Part shown: piece after piece, positions 42,713 through 50,674 of the stretch
Layout: every line of letters starts with the position of its first letter
Numbering within the stretch: position 1 is the first letter of the stretch
Source: Lyngbya sp. HA4199-MV5
GTDB lineage: Bacteria > Cyanobacteriota > Cyanobacteriia > Leptolyngbyales > Leptolyngbyaceae
Length of the DNA stretch: 64,000 bases
Reading direction: 5' to 3'
Assembly (NCBI GenBank): GCA_019359375.1
Contig: JAHHHL010000033.1
Span: forward strand, 1 to 64,000
Translations under genes and position numbers: made by a program
Notes under the pieces: generated by a model
The model's database searches: none
Told to the model about the DNA's origin: nothing
Seen by the model: only the letters and a program-made list of their open reading frames with translations

Positions 42713-44134
42713 CTACTTCACCGCCACCGTTACAACCGCTGACATCCCTGGCGCAATCACCGACTCATAGCCTTTGATGCTGTCAGCGTCGAAGACGATT
42801 TTTACCGGAACGCGCTGAACGACTTTGGTGAAGTTGCCCGTAGCATTATCAGGTGGCAAAAGCGCAAACTCAGCACCCGACGCAGGTGAAAGACTGTCCA
42901 CATGACCCGTGAAGGTTTTGTGCGGAAACGAGTCCAGCTTGATTTCTACGGGCTGCCCTGGGCGCATATCCTCAAGCTGAGTTTCCTTAAAGTTAGCGGT
43001 AATCCAGTAGGCGTTATCCACCAGTGCCATGAGCGGTGTACCTGCCTGAATTTGCTGACCCACTTCCACTGTTTTGCGCCCAATGCGTCCATCGCTAGGA
43101 GCCGCGATCGTCGTATAGGAGAGTTGCAACCGGGCATTGCGGAGAGCCACTAGAGCCTGGGCGATCGCCGCCTTTGCGGTGCCAAAGTCACTCTGACTCA
43201 CCTTCGTTTGAATGCCTTTTGCCTCTGCTTCTTGCAACCCACCTTGCGATGAGGTCAATGCGGATTGAGCCGTAGCAACCGCTTGCTGACTTTGCGCCAC
43301 TTTTGCCTGTGCCTGTCGCACCGCTTCTTCACCTGCTCGCTCTTGGGCTAGTGTCACTTTGTAGCCCTGGAGAGCCGTGTCTCGCTGCTGAGCAGAAATT
43401 GCGCCTTCGTTATACAGATCGGTGTAGCGGTTATAGTCGGCTTGATTCTTTTGCAGGTTTGCTTTGGCTTCTTCTAGCTGCGCCTGTGCTTGAGGTACAC
43501 CCGCTTGCGCCTCTGCCACCTGTGCCTGTGCCTGCGCGATCGCAGCCTGCGCCTTGCCCAGATCACCCTGCGATTGGGTTGTCGTCGCCTCAGCCGTCTT
43601 AGACGAGAGCGCAATATTGATTTGGGCAGAATTTGCCTTTTGCTGTGCCGCAGCCAGTTCAGCCTGCGCCTGCTGAAGCTTAATCTGGTAGTCGCGGGGA
43701 TCAAGCACCACTAATGGCTGTCCCGCTTTGACCTGCTGGTTATCATCAATGAGAATCTTTTGCACCGTCCCCGGAACACGGGCGCTGATCTGGTGGATAT
43801 GTCCCGCTACCGTGGCATTGTCGGTTTCTTCGTGGCTAGAGGCGTACTGCCACCAATGAAAGCCAAACACTCCCGCCGCGATCGCTCCAACTCCCACCGC
43901 TGCCAAAATCAACTTAATTGGACGTTTGCGGGAAGGTGGTTCTGGGCTAGAAGGCTCACTTGGCTCGGCATCGTTTGGGGTAGGCGTTACCGTTGCGGGG
44001 TGTGTTGCCACAGAGTCTACATCTTGAGAACCAAACCCATTGCGCGTCTCCGAGGGGTTCATTGGCTCTAGCGGTGCGGGTTCAAGGACACTAAACCCGC
44101 GTCCGTTCACTGATTGACCATTCGAGCGTTCCAT
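42713..44134 (-). CDS. emrA: HlyD/EmrA-type membrane fusion protein
   Basis: The 473-residue adaptor has a cytoplasmic N-terminal leader of about 75 residues rich in Pro and Ser, one TM helix (about 75-97, PIKLILAAVGVGAIAAGVFGFHW), a lipoyl half-motif DNATVAGHIHQISARVPGTV, a long Ala/Gln coiled coil (about 140-320), then the second lipoyl half SYTTIAAPSDGRIGRKTVEVGQ and a beta-barrel domain (PVEIKLDSFPHKTFTGHV). It joins an EmrB-type pump to the outer membrane. The order on the minus strand is marR-like, this gene, EntS-like MFS, then EmrB-like after Uma2. Confidence 0.94.
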   Translation of the reverse strand: MERSNGQSVNGRGFSVLEPAPLEPMNPSETRNGFGSQDVDSVATHPATVTPTPNDAEPSEPSSPEPPSRKRPIKLILAAVGVGAIAAGVFGFHWWQYASSHEETDNATVAGHIHQISARVPGTVQKILIDDNQQVKAGQPLVVLDPRDYQIKLQQAQAELAAAQQKANSAQINIALSSKTAEATTTQSQGDLGKAQAAIAQAQAQVAEAQAGVPQAQAQLEEAKANLQKNQADYNRYTDLYNEGAISAQQRDTALQGYKVTLAQERAGEEAVRQAQAKVAQSQQAVATAQSALTSSQGGLQEAEAKGIQTKVSQSDFGTAKAAIAQALVALRNARLQLSYTTIAAPSDGRIGRKTVEVGQQIQAGTPLMALVDNAYWITANFKETQLEDMRPGQPVEIKLDSFPHKTFTGHVDSLSPASGAEFALLPPDNATGNFTKVVQRVPVKIVFDADSIKGYESVIAPGMSAVVTVAVK

Positions 44135-44605
44135 AACAATTACCTGATCTAAAAACGGTGTGATGTCAGAAAAAAGGTGAATGACAGCGGTTAGTGATGG
44201 GGCAAGCCACAGTCCGGTGAAGACGGGTGTGGGGTGTTGGGGTTAGGCGTAGGGAAGGCAAAGACAAACGTTTATTTAGTTGAAGCTGACGAGGAAAAAG
44301 CGAATAACTAGAAGCAGAAGGCGGATAGGCAGAATACGAGTATTAAGTGCCCATTTAATTCACGCACGTAGTTTTTGCTTGCAAACCAATTGATTTCTCT
44401 AGACTACCAGACTTTTATTGAAGAAATGTAACACTTAAGAAAGAAGTAGCTCAGCGCTCCAGCTCAAAGCCTTTTCACTAGAATTGCTGAAGATGTGTAC
44501 AAACGGCTTCCTCCAAAGGTACTACCCGAAGGGGTGAGAAATGAGTAGTCCTCGCGTGTAAGGCTTGCATTCACAGTACCCATTTAGCAAACGAAGCTTG
44601 CTGTC
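44135..44605. other. 471-bp region between the MarR and EmrA-like genes
   Basis: No gene is seen. This gap contains the likely promoter region of the EmrA-like gene, AT-rich around 44335-44450. No operator matching the MarR-gene palindrome is visible here, though I looked only by eye. Confidence 0.4.
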
Positions 44606-45070
44606 CTACGAAAGATTGGCGATCGCCCGATTGAGCAACTCTGAGAACCGATCACGGTCGCTACCAGACATCCCTTCCATTGCTTGCTCACGGATTTCCA
44701 TTGCAATCGGCGGTAGAACTGACTCAAAATTGCGCCCATCTTCAGTGAGCCAGATGCGCCAAATGCGTCGATCGTAGGGATCGCGCTCTCGCCGAATCAA
44801 GCCACGCCCTTCCATGCGATCGAGCACACCCGTCAGCGTACCGCCCACCTGCTGGAGCTTTTCCCCAATGCTAGAAATGGCTAAACCATCTTCTTTCCAC
44901 AGACAGCACAGCACGACCCAATGAAAGATGGTCAGATCAAACTGATCAAGGCGTTCTTGAAAGCGCCGCGCGAAAAGCTGCGATAACAGCTTAATGCGAT
45001 AGCCAATGCCATGAGGAGCCATGACTACCTGAAAACGGTCTGAAGTGGCGTGCCCGACGAGCTGAGACAT
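44606..45070 (-). CDS. MarR-family transcriptional regulator
   Basis: The 154-residue protein has the winged helix pattern: FDLTIFHWVVLCCLWKEDGLAISSIGEKLQQVGGTLTGVLDRMEGRGLIRRERDPYDRRIWRIWLTEDG, in which the recognition helix is GTLTGVLDRMEGRGL (about 75-90) and the wing is DPYDRRIWRIWLT. MarR proteins often repress a neighbouring efflux operon and their own gene. A perfect palindrome (TACTA-TTT-TAGTA) lies 29-41 bp upstream of the ATG (ending at 45070). The EmrA-like gene follows 471 bp downstream. Confidence 0.93.
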   Translation of the reverse strand: MSQLVGHATSDRFQVVMAPHGIGYRIKLLSQLFARRFQERLDQFDLTIFHWVVLCCLWKEDGLAISSIGEKLQQVGGTLTGVLDRMEGRGLIRRERDPYDRRIWRIWLTEDGRNFESVLPPIAMEIREQAMEGMSGSDRDRFSELLNRAIANLS

Positions 45071-45098
45071 CTGACTTGACCTTATTGCTTAGCGTGCT

Positions 45099-45111
45099 TA
45101 CTATTTTAGTA
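45099..45111. promoter_or_regulatory. Palindromic operator candidate of the MarR gene
   Basis: TACTATTTTAGTA is a perfect inverted repeat of five bases around a three-base centre, extended on the flanks by CT...AT. The position just upstream of the marR-like gene suggests autoregulation. Experimental evidence is lacking and the site is only short. Confidence 0.45.
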
Positions 45112-45166
45112 TAAGAGATTGACCGGGTGCTATCAAGCGCTAGCCGACCTGATTTTCCTTACCTTA

Positions 45167-45664
45167 CTACAGTAAAAAACGGGGTGGCGTGAGCCAAAAC
45201 AATGAGCTGTTGCCGATCGGAGGCGATCGGTCAGGTAAAGTGAGTCCAATGACACCTGCCTTTCTTAAGCGCAAAGCCCCTTTCGCTTCACTCCAGAGCA
45301 GAATTTCAGCCCAGGTGCTGAGATCGGGTTCGTGACCCACCAGGGCAAGCGCATTCTTTTGGGGCGATCGCCATTCCTGCAACCACTCCAGCCACGTAGT
45401 TAGACTGCCACCGGGCGCAAGGTCAGAGGTCTCCTGCAAGGTATCGGCTAGCTTTGCCTCTAGCAACAAGTCTGCCGTTTGACGCGCCCGCACCAAAGGG
45501 CTGGTTAAAATCAGATCGAACCGTAGCTCTAACCCATGCAGCCGTTTGGCAATCTGCCTTGTTTTTTGTTTTCCTTCCTCTGTCAGCGGACGCTCGGCAT
45601 CGTTGGTATAGCTACCATGCTCTCCAGCGAGACCGTGACGAATGAAGTAGAGTTCGAGTGACAT
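45167..45664 (-). CDS. sixA: SixA-type phosphohistidine phosphatase
   Basis: The 165-residue protein opens LELYFIRHGLAGEHG, carrying the RHG motif with the catalytic His near residue 9, and continues AERPLTEEGKQKTRQIAKRL, LTSPLVRARQTADLL and the distal VGHEPDLSTWAEILLW (second catalytic His). SixA removes phosphate from phosphohistidine proteins such as phosphotransfer domains. The small size fits SixA and not the larger phosphoglycerate mutase. It lies upstream of the MarR gene, same strand, 96 bp gap. Confidence 0.92.
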   Translation of the reverse strand: MSLELYFIRHGLAGEHGSYTNDAERPLTEEGKQKTRQIAKRLHGLELRFDLILTSPLVRARQTADLLLEAKLADTLQETSDLAPGGSLTTWLEWLQEWRSPQKNALALVGHEPDLSTWAEILLWSEAKGALRLRKAGVIGLTLPDRSPPIGNSSLFWLTPPRFLL

Positions 45665-45929
45665 GGACCAAAAGGGAAAGGCTAAAGGATAAAGGCTAAG
45701 GGATAAAAAGTTGAAAGACGAAAGATAATCTGAGGAAACAGGAAGCTTGAAGAGCGGAGAAGCCTTCAGTCATCAGTGGTCAGTGATTAGTCTCCAGTTA
45801 TCAGTTTTCAGTTATGCCGCGTTAATTCACTGTTTCACTGCTTACTGATAGCTGTTTCATAGGTAGCTAACGACTGTTGGAACCCTTTTACCCTTTATCC
45901 TTCATCCCTTATCCCTTATCCTTTCCCCC
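45665..45929. repeat. Gap with CAGTNNN heptamer run
   Basis: From 45767 the sequence steps as CAGTCAT CAGTGGT CAGTGAT TAGTCTC CAGTTAT CAGTTTT CAGTTAT, seven consecutive seven-base units. Further CCCTTTATCCTTCATCCCTTATCCCTTATCC units (about 45890-45920) border the DHH gene. No gene is seen. Confidence 0.85.
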
Positions 45930-47225
45930 TTAACTCACCCCATTGGGATAGTGCTGATCTGGGTTTACGAGGCGTAAGAGCTTTTGCTTCACCTGAGAAT
46001 CAAACACGCCCCACTTCATCTTGGCGTATTCGGAGCTTTCGGCAAAACCAGAGAGAAAACCGAGAGGAATTTCAAAGCCACCAGCCTGCGATCGCCCGCC
46101 GCCAAAAAAGCGTCCCTGAGCATCCTGTCCAAAAGCTTCTTTGATGAACTCATCGGGATCAAGGGTCAGTTTGTTCGTCCGCAAGGAGCCAATCACGACT
46201 TCCAGTTCTTCGTCTTCGTCGTGCACAATGCCATAAACAACAGCCGTATGAACGTTCTCTTCAGTCACCAAGAAGTCTGCTGCTTGGGGGATCGCATCGC
46301 GATCGTCGTAGCGCAAATAGCCCACACCCGCGATCGAGAAGTTGTTTTGCACGATGCGGTTTTTGAGCGATCGCTCGATCACATCCATCACCTGGCGCGA
46401 TCGGGATGATTGCAGCACCGCATTCAGCAGTTGCGCGTCATAAAAGCGGCTCAGATACGCGGCTGCCAGAAAGTCTTCTTCGCCAGCTTGCCGGAGTGCA
46501 TTGGTATCAGACCGTAGCCCGTGCATGAGTGCTGTGGCGCACTTCACATGTTCGCTGGTGTTGCTGTCGAGCTTGAGAAGCCCCGCCTGGAGGTATTGCG
46601 TCAGGATCGTTGCGGTAGCGCGAGTGTAGGGACGGATATCCACAAACTCGGCTTTGATGTCTCCCTGCATACTGTGATGATCAATAACAACCGTGATGGG
46701 GATGCCAGCCTCCTGCACAGACGGCAACAGTTGGCTAGTAGTTCCCTGGTTGTCTAATAAAGCGCAGCCCTGGTATTTGGAGAGATCCCGACTTTTCAAC
46801 GTCTGGCAGGTCATGCGCTGCACAGGTAAATTCGTCAGCTTCACCAGGGCAATATTTTCCTGGTGGCTCAGGGTGCCAGCGTAGACCATATCGCACTGGA
46901 TATCGTACTTCTGAGCAATGAGCTTATACGTCCAGGCAGACGACAGAGCATCAGGATCGGGAAAGTCTTGGAGTACCAGGAGATGTCGATCGCCCCGATG
47001 TCTTTCTAAAGTTTGCCGAAAGGCTTCGACTTTCTGGATCTGCTCTGCGGAGCGAGGGATATCATACCCAAACGGCTGCACGGATTGCTGTGGTGCGGAT
47101 GGCTGAGTGGGTTGGACAACTGGCAGTGAATCGATCATCGGCTCAACCCCGACTGTCTGAGCCGTGAGCGGATGCGCTTCAGTAAGCATGACCAAATTGT
47201 CGAGCGAGGAAGGCGAATCGTGCAT
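45930..47225 (-). CDS. DHH-family phosphoesterase (NrnA/RecJ-like)
   Basis: The 431-residue protein has an N-terminal extension of about 75 residues, then the DHH domain: LLVLQDFPDPDALSSAWTYKLIAQ (the first DxDxx metal site), CALLDNQGTT, and VVIDHHSMQGDI (the DHH motif). The DHHA1 part ends in GRFFGGGRSQAGGFEIPLGF, the substrate-binding GGGRxxA. Relatives degrade nanoRNA or pAp, or act as cyclic-di-AMP phosphodiesterases; the exact substrate is not given by sequence. Pro/Gln-rich linker residues precede the fold. Confidence 0.92.
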   Translation of the reverse strand: MHDSPSSLDNLVMLTEAHPLTAQTVGVEPMIDSLPVVQPTQPSAPQQSVQPFGYDIPRSAEQIQKVEAFRQTLERHRGDRHLLVLQDFPDPDALSSAWTYKLIAQKYDIQCDMVYAGTLSHQENIALVKLTNLPVQRMTCQTLKSRDLSKYQGCALLDNQGTTSQLLPSVQEAGIPITVVIDHHSMQGDIKAEFVDIRPYTRATATILTQYLQAGLLKLDSNTSEHVKCATALMHGLRSDTNALRQAGEEDFLAAAYLSRFYDAQLLNAVLQSSRSRQVMDVIERSLKNRIVQNNFSIAGVGYLRYDDRDAIPQAADFLVTEENVHTAVVYGIVHDEDEELEVVIGSLRTNKLTLDPDEFIKEAFGQDAQGRFFGGGRSQAGGFEIPLGFLSGFAESSEYAKMKWGVFDSQVKQKLLRLVNPDQHYPNGVS

Positions 47226-47524
47226 GTTTGGTTAAGAGGTGGATGAAGCGAGGCTTCGGTGCGATCGCCCGACTTGCCTTATAAAGGACGGGCACTACTA
47301 ATGATGATGTGCGATGAGTGCTGTTTCGATCTTCGCAAAAAAAACGTCAAACGTCATAAGCCAAACGCTAGATCTCTTCGTAAGTACATCAGGTCTATGA
47401 GTATTTAACGTTACAGTGAAACGGGTTCGATACCGACTGCCTGACTCGCCATTAACCTGCGAAAGCAGGTTGTCGAAGCCCTACCGTCAAGCCTTCATGT
47501 CAGGCTGATCACTCTTCGTGGCAT
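47226..47524. other. 299-bp gap between HNH and DHH genes
   Basis: A perfect hairpin AACCTGC-GAAA-GCAGGTT lies at 47454-47471, 50-70 bp after the HNH stop (minus strand), and a shorter one (AGCCT...AGGCT, about 47490-47506) sits between them. They may end HNH transcription, though no T-run is evident. Apart from this, only the DHH promoter region is expected. Confidence 0.45.
47454..47471 (-). terminator. Hairpin downstream of HNH gene
   Basis: Seven perfect base pairs surround a GAAA tetraloop (TTTC when read on the minus strand). The lack of a T-run argues for a stabilising or factor-dependent end and against a classical intrinsic terminator. Confidence 0.4.
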
Positions 47525-48022
47525 TTAAATGCCGATGACGTACTTACGCCACTCCTGGTTCACCCCGTTCTTCAGGTGTTTGGTTACTTCAAAATACAAG
47601 CCACTGTAAGGTTTGCGCGGCGCAATGTGGAGCAGCATGTTGGCTTCTTTAGGAGTGCGATTGCCTTTTTTGACATTACACCGCACACAGGCTGTCACAA
47701 TATTCTCCCAGGAGTCACCGCCGCCGCGCGATCGAGGAATCACATGATCTAACGTGAGTTCGTCACCCGTATAACCACAGTATTGACAGGAATGGCTATC
47801 GCGATGGAGCAGGTTGCGCCGGGTGAGCGGAATTTCTTTGTAGGGCACTCGCACGTAATGACGCAGCCGAATGACGGTTGGCAGCGGAAAGCCTGAATAC
47901 ACGTATTTGCCGTTGTGTTCAACCTGTTCTGCTTTGCCTTTGATCAGCAAAACGACTGCCCTGCGCCAGCTCGTAATATTGAGCGGTTCGTAGGACGCAT
48001 TCAGCACCAGAACCTTGCCCAT
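47525..48022 (-). CDS. HNH endonuclease (RRXRR-less, cyanobacterial type)
   Basis: The 165-residue protein contains the HNH fold: CQYCGY with the paired CVRC (zinc knuckle Cys residues), ELTLDHVIPRSRGGGDSWENIVTACVRCNVKKGNRTPKEA carrying the catalytic His and Asn-His series. The N-terminal VLVLNASYEPLNITSWRRAVVLLIKGKAE is typical of a widespread cyanobacterial and bacterial HNH family of unknown target. It is complete and monocistronic. Confidence 0.93.
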   Translation of the reverse strand: MGKVLVLNASYEPLNITSWRRAVVLLIKGKAEQVEHNGKYVYSGFPLPTVIRLRHYVRVPYKEIPLTRRNLLHRDSHSCQYCGYTGDELTLDHVIPRSRGGGDSWENIVTACVRCNVKKGNRTPKEANMLLHIAPRKPYSGLYFEVTKHLKNGVNQEWRKYVIGI

Positions 48023-48406
48023 GTGTGATTCTGTTGAAACAAGAGTTTAACAGATGGTAACACAGGTGACACGTAGACGAGTGGTGAAATAAGGTTACCG
48101 GAACACTGAAGCTTGTAGAGCAGGAAGCAGCAGGAAACACAAATTTTGATGTCAAAGTGTTTCCTTTCCCAACGATCTACTTAAAGAAGCCACTTTTAGC
48201 TCCCTCTGGTTTTTGCTGCTAATCCTTCACTCACCGTTTCTCTGGAATCTAAACTAAATTTCTGCAACATTTGCTACTTTTTAGCACGAATTTTCCAGGC
48301 TTGGAAATCAAATTGCACATTATGTCAATGAATCCTCACAAGAAGCGCTCTATATTGATTATTAAGTTCCCAGAGATAAGTTTTGCCCTCATACACGGTG
48401 AATACT
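48023..48406. other. 384-bp AT-rich intergenic region
   Basis: The region between the divergent HNH gene and the DUF4278-like gene is AT-rich, notably around 48190-48300. It should carry promoters for both; no clear motif was found. No gene is supported. Confidence 0.4.
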
Positions 48407-48586
48407 ATGAACCTGATCTATCGCGCACAAAACTTTGAGTACATTCCTGCCCCTGCCAGACCTGTTGCGCCTCGTGCAGTCAACTGGCGCTACCAATTTC
48501 CAGGCATGACGTATGGCTACATTCAAAGCCTACGCCGTCCGACACGGCAACCACGCACCGTCAACTGGCGTTACCAGCTACCGTAG
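48407..48586 (+). CDS. Small DUF4278-like protein
   Basis: The 59-residue protein begins MNLIYRAQNFEYIPAPARP, the usual start of DUF4278 proteins (LxYRGxxYEY). It has two copies of a VNWRYQ(F/L)P motif (at about 28-35 and 52-59) separated by MTYGYIQSLRRP. DUF4278 is found almost only in cyanobacteria and its function is unknown. The ATG at 48407 is preceded by CACGGTGAATACT; a TTG at 48383 is unlikely. Short size makes the call moderate. Confidence 0.72.
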   Translation: MNLIYRAQNFEYIPAPARPVAPRAVNWRYQFPGMTYGYIQSLRRPTRQPRTVNWRYQLP

Positions 48587-48792
48587 AACCCTTCAAGCAC
48601 TTCTAATCACAGACTAAAGCTCACTTGATGCCCGTATGCAGCAAAAGTGGGCTTTATTGTTTGTGGTAGAGCAGTCTGTGTTGTCGAAGAGCCTATTGAA
48701 ATGCGACGAGGCGAACTTATCGATGAAAGGCATAGATTGGTGTACATTGCGATCAAGTGACCTGATTGCTGTAGCCGATACTTGCTTGAACT

Positions 48793-49644
48793 ATGCCTCA
48801 ACTCAGCCTCATCAATCGATCTCGCTGCTTTGGCGGCACCGTTGATTTTTACAGCCATCCATCCACTACTTGCAACGGAGCGATGAAGTTTGCAGTCTAT
48901 TTGCCAACCCGATCGCAGTCTGAACCCTTGCCTGTGCTGTATTTTCTATCGGGGCTGACCTGCACAGAAGAGAACTTCATGGCGAAAGCAGGCGCGCAAC
49001 AGTTTGCGGCAAAATATAACGTGATTCTTGTCGCACCCGATACAAGTCCGCGTGGTGCGGGCATTCCCGGTGAGGATGAGGACTGGGATTTTGGTACGGG
49101 AGCCGGATTTTATGTCGATGCAACCCAGGAACCGTGGCGATCGCACTACCAGATGTACAGCTACGTCACGCAAGAACTACCTGCGTTGATTGCCGAGAAT
49201 TTTCCAGTTAGAGCCGATCGACAAGGCATCTTCGGGCATTCAATGGGTGGGCATGGCGCGTTGGTCTGTGCGCTACGAAATCCTGACCAGTATCGATCGG
49301 TCTCTGCCTTCGCGCCGATCGTGGCTCCTACCCGTGTGCCGTGGGGAAAAAAAGCCTTCTCTAACTATTTGGGAGCGGATCAGGAAGCGTGGCGATTATA
49401 TGATGCCAGCGAACTCGTTCTGTCTACTCAACTCCAGCATCCCATTCTGATTGATCAAGGTACAGCAGATAACTTCCTGGAAAAACAACTGATGCCTCAG
49501 GTCTTTGAGCAAGCGTGTGCAAGGGCGGGACAATCACTAACCCTACGAATGCAAGACGGCTACGACCACAGCTACTACTTCATCTCCACCTTTATCGAAG
49601 ACCACATTCGCCATCACGCTGAGCTTTTGTGGAGTAGGGATTGA
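48793..49644 (+). CDS. fghA: S-formylglutathione hydrolase
   Basis: The 283-residue esterase hydrolyses S-formylglutathione in the glutathione-dependent formaldehyde detoxification path. It contains LPVLYFLSGLTCTEENFMAKAGAQQFAA, the PDTSPRGAGIPGEDEDWDFGTGAGFYVDAT block and the nucleophile motif GIFGHSMGGHGALVCALRNP (Ser near residue 149). The acid (DQGTADNF) and the His (DGYDHSYYFISTFIEDHI) are also present. These are hallmarks of FrmB/FghA. No formaldehyde dehydrogenase gene is adjacent. Confidence 0.97.
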   Translation: MPQLSLINRSRCFGGTVDFYSHPSTTCNGAMKFAVYLPTRSQSEPLPVLYFLSGLTCTEENFMAKAGAQQFAAKYNVILVAPDTSPRGAGIPGEDEDWDFGTGAGFYVDATQEPWRSHYQMYSYVTQELPALIAENFPVRADRQGIFGHSMGGHGALVCALRNPDQYRSVSAFAPIVAPTRVPWGKKAFSNYLGADQEAWRLYDASELVLSTQLQHPILIDQGTADNFLEKQLMPQVFEQACARAGQSLTLRMQDGYDHSYYFISTFIEDHIRHHAELLWSRD

Positions 49645-49657
49645 GAGAGACAATCCA

Positions 49658-50470
49658 CTATGACAGTGCTGTTGCGCTCGTAAACCATGACAGCGACAAC
49701 CCTTCAGTAACGAATCTCTCCTCATTCACGATACGTTCAAACGGAAGGGTTCCCGCCTTTTTCTCGCGTTTCCAAAACTCGGTTGCATACCGATGAGCAA
49801 ATGCCTCCTTATCCTTACTGGTTTTACTCCAATACAGATCCAAGCCCATCGCTTCTTGCTCACTTTCCTGATAGTCAACATAGTGACCGACTTCATGAGG
49901 CAGTGTGCGGTACAACTGTGTGTTGCGAGTTGACTCCAAACTCGTATGAAGTAAATGGTAACGCCGCTCAGAAACCACCCGATGTCCATCTTCAATCAGA
50001 CGCTCTAGCTCTTGAGAATCGTCTGGAGACAAAGACCTGTGCCAACGCTGAACCCGGTTGATTTCTTGCGCTTCTAAATGAATTGCGACTCCAGTATAGG
50101 AGCTAATTTTCGACCAGTATTGTATTCGTCCCCAAATTGGGTTCAAAAGACGCTCTTTGCGTTTTGGTTGACGTAGTACTACTAAATCAATTGATGCTGC
50201 GTGTTGTGGGGGAAGCAAACTCAAAACCTGCACGATATCGTCTGGCGTGCAAGCATGTAAAAAGCCTGGTTGAACTGGCTCAACTAAGATCGTGATTTCG
50301 CGATCGCCAATAATCCGGCTAAGCGCAACAGGATGCTCTAATTTCTCATAAAACAGCCGATCATCCATCCATGACTCAGGGATTCGCATCTGGTTGTCTT
50401 GACCATACCCTGACTTAGCAGTGCCAATATTGCGATTTCTACGTCGAGAATCCCAGCCCGGTCTGTGCAT
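49658..50470 (-). CDS. HExxH-motif protein (putative metallopeptidase), orphan
   Basis: The 270-residue protein has no signal peptide. Its second half contains RTLPHEVGHYVDYQESEQEA (about 195-214) with HEVGH, a gluzincin-type zinc motif, and a plausible third ligand further on in KDKEAFAHRYATEFWKREK (about 227-245). The N-terminal 150 residues have no pattern I recognise, with EPVQPGFLHACTPDDIVQVL and SKISSYTGVAIHLEAQE among them. It is convergent with fghA. Function not known; protease activity is inferred from the motif alone. Confidence 0.68.
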   Translation of the reverse strand: MHRPGWDSRRRNRNIGTAKSGYGQDNQMRIPESWMDDRLFYEKLEHPVALSRIIGDREITILVEPVQPGFLHACTPDDIVQVLSLLPPQHAASIDLVVLRQPKRKERLLNPIWGRIQYWSKISSYTGVAIHLEAQEINRVQRWHRSLSPDDSQELERLIEDGHRVVSERRYHLLHTSLESTRNTQLYRTLPHEVGHYVDYQESEQEAMGLDLYWSKTSKDKEAFAHRYATEFWKREKKAGTLPFERIVNEERFVTEGLSLSWFTSATALS

Positions 50471-50597
50471 CTTGGGAAACGCTCACTCAAAAATCAACTT
50501 TAGCAATTAGCTTCATGTATGCACACCGACAAGTGAAGCAGCTTAACAACTTCACCAACTCAAAACTTCTCATTCTTGCCCTTATCCTCATAACAAA

Positions 50598-50634
50598 AGG
50601 CTGATCGATTAGCGGTTGCTATCTCGATCAGCCT
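50598..50634 (-). terminator. Rho-independent terminator of dnaK
   Basis: An 11-bp perfect stem (AGGCTGATCGA / TCGATCAGCCT) with a 15-base loop is followed on the minus strand by TTTTGTTATG, a T-rich tail. It lies 41 bp after the dnaK stop. This is the most canonical intrinsic terminator in the window. A second, perfect 8-bp hairpin (ACTTAGCG-ACGAT-CGCTAAGT, 50654-50674) directly abuts the stop. Confidence 0.82.
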
Positions 50635-50674
50635 GGGAGTTAAGGAGCGGTCAACTTAGCGACGATCGCTAAGT

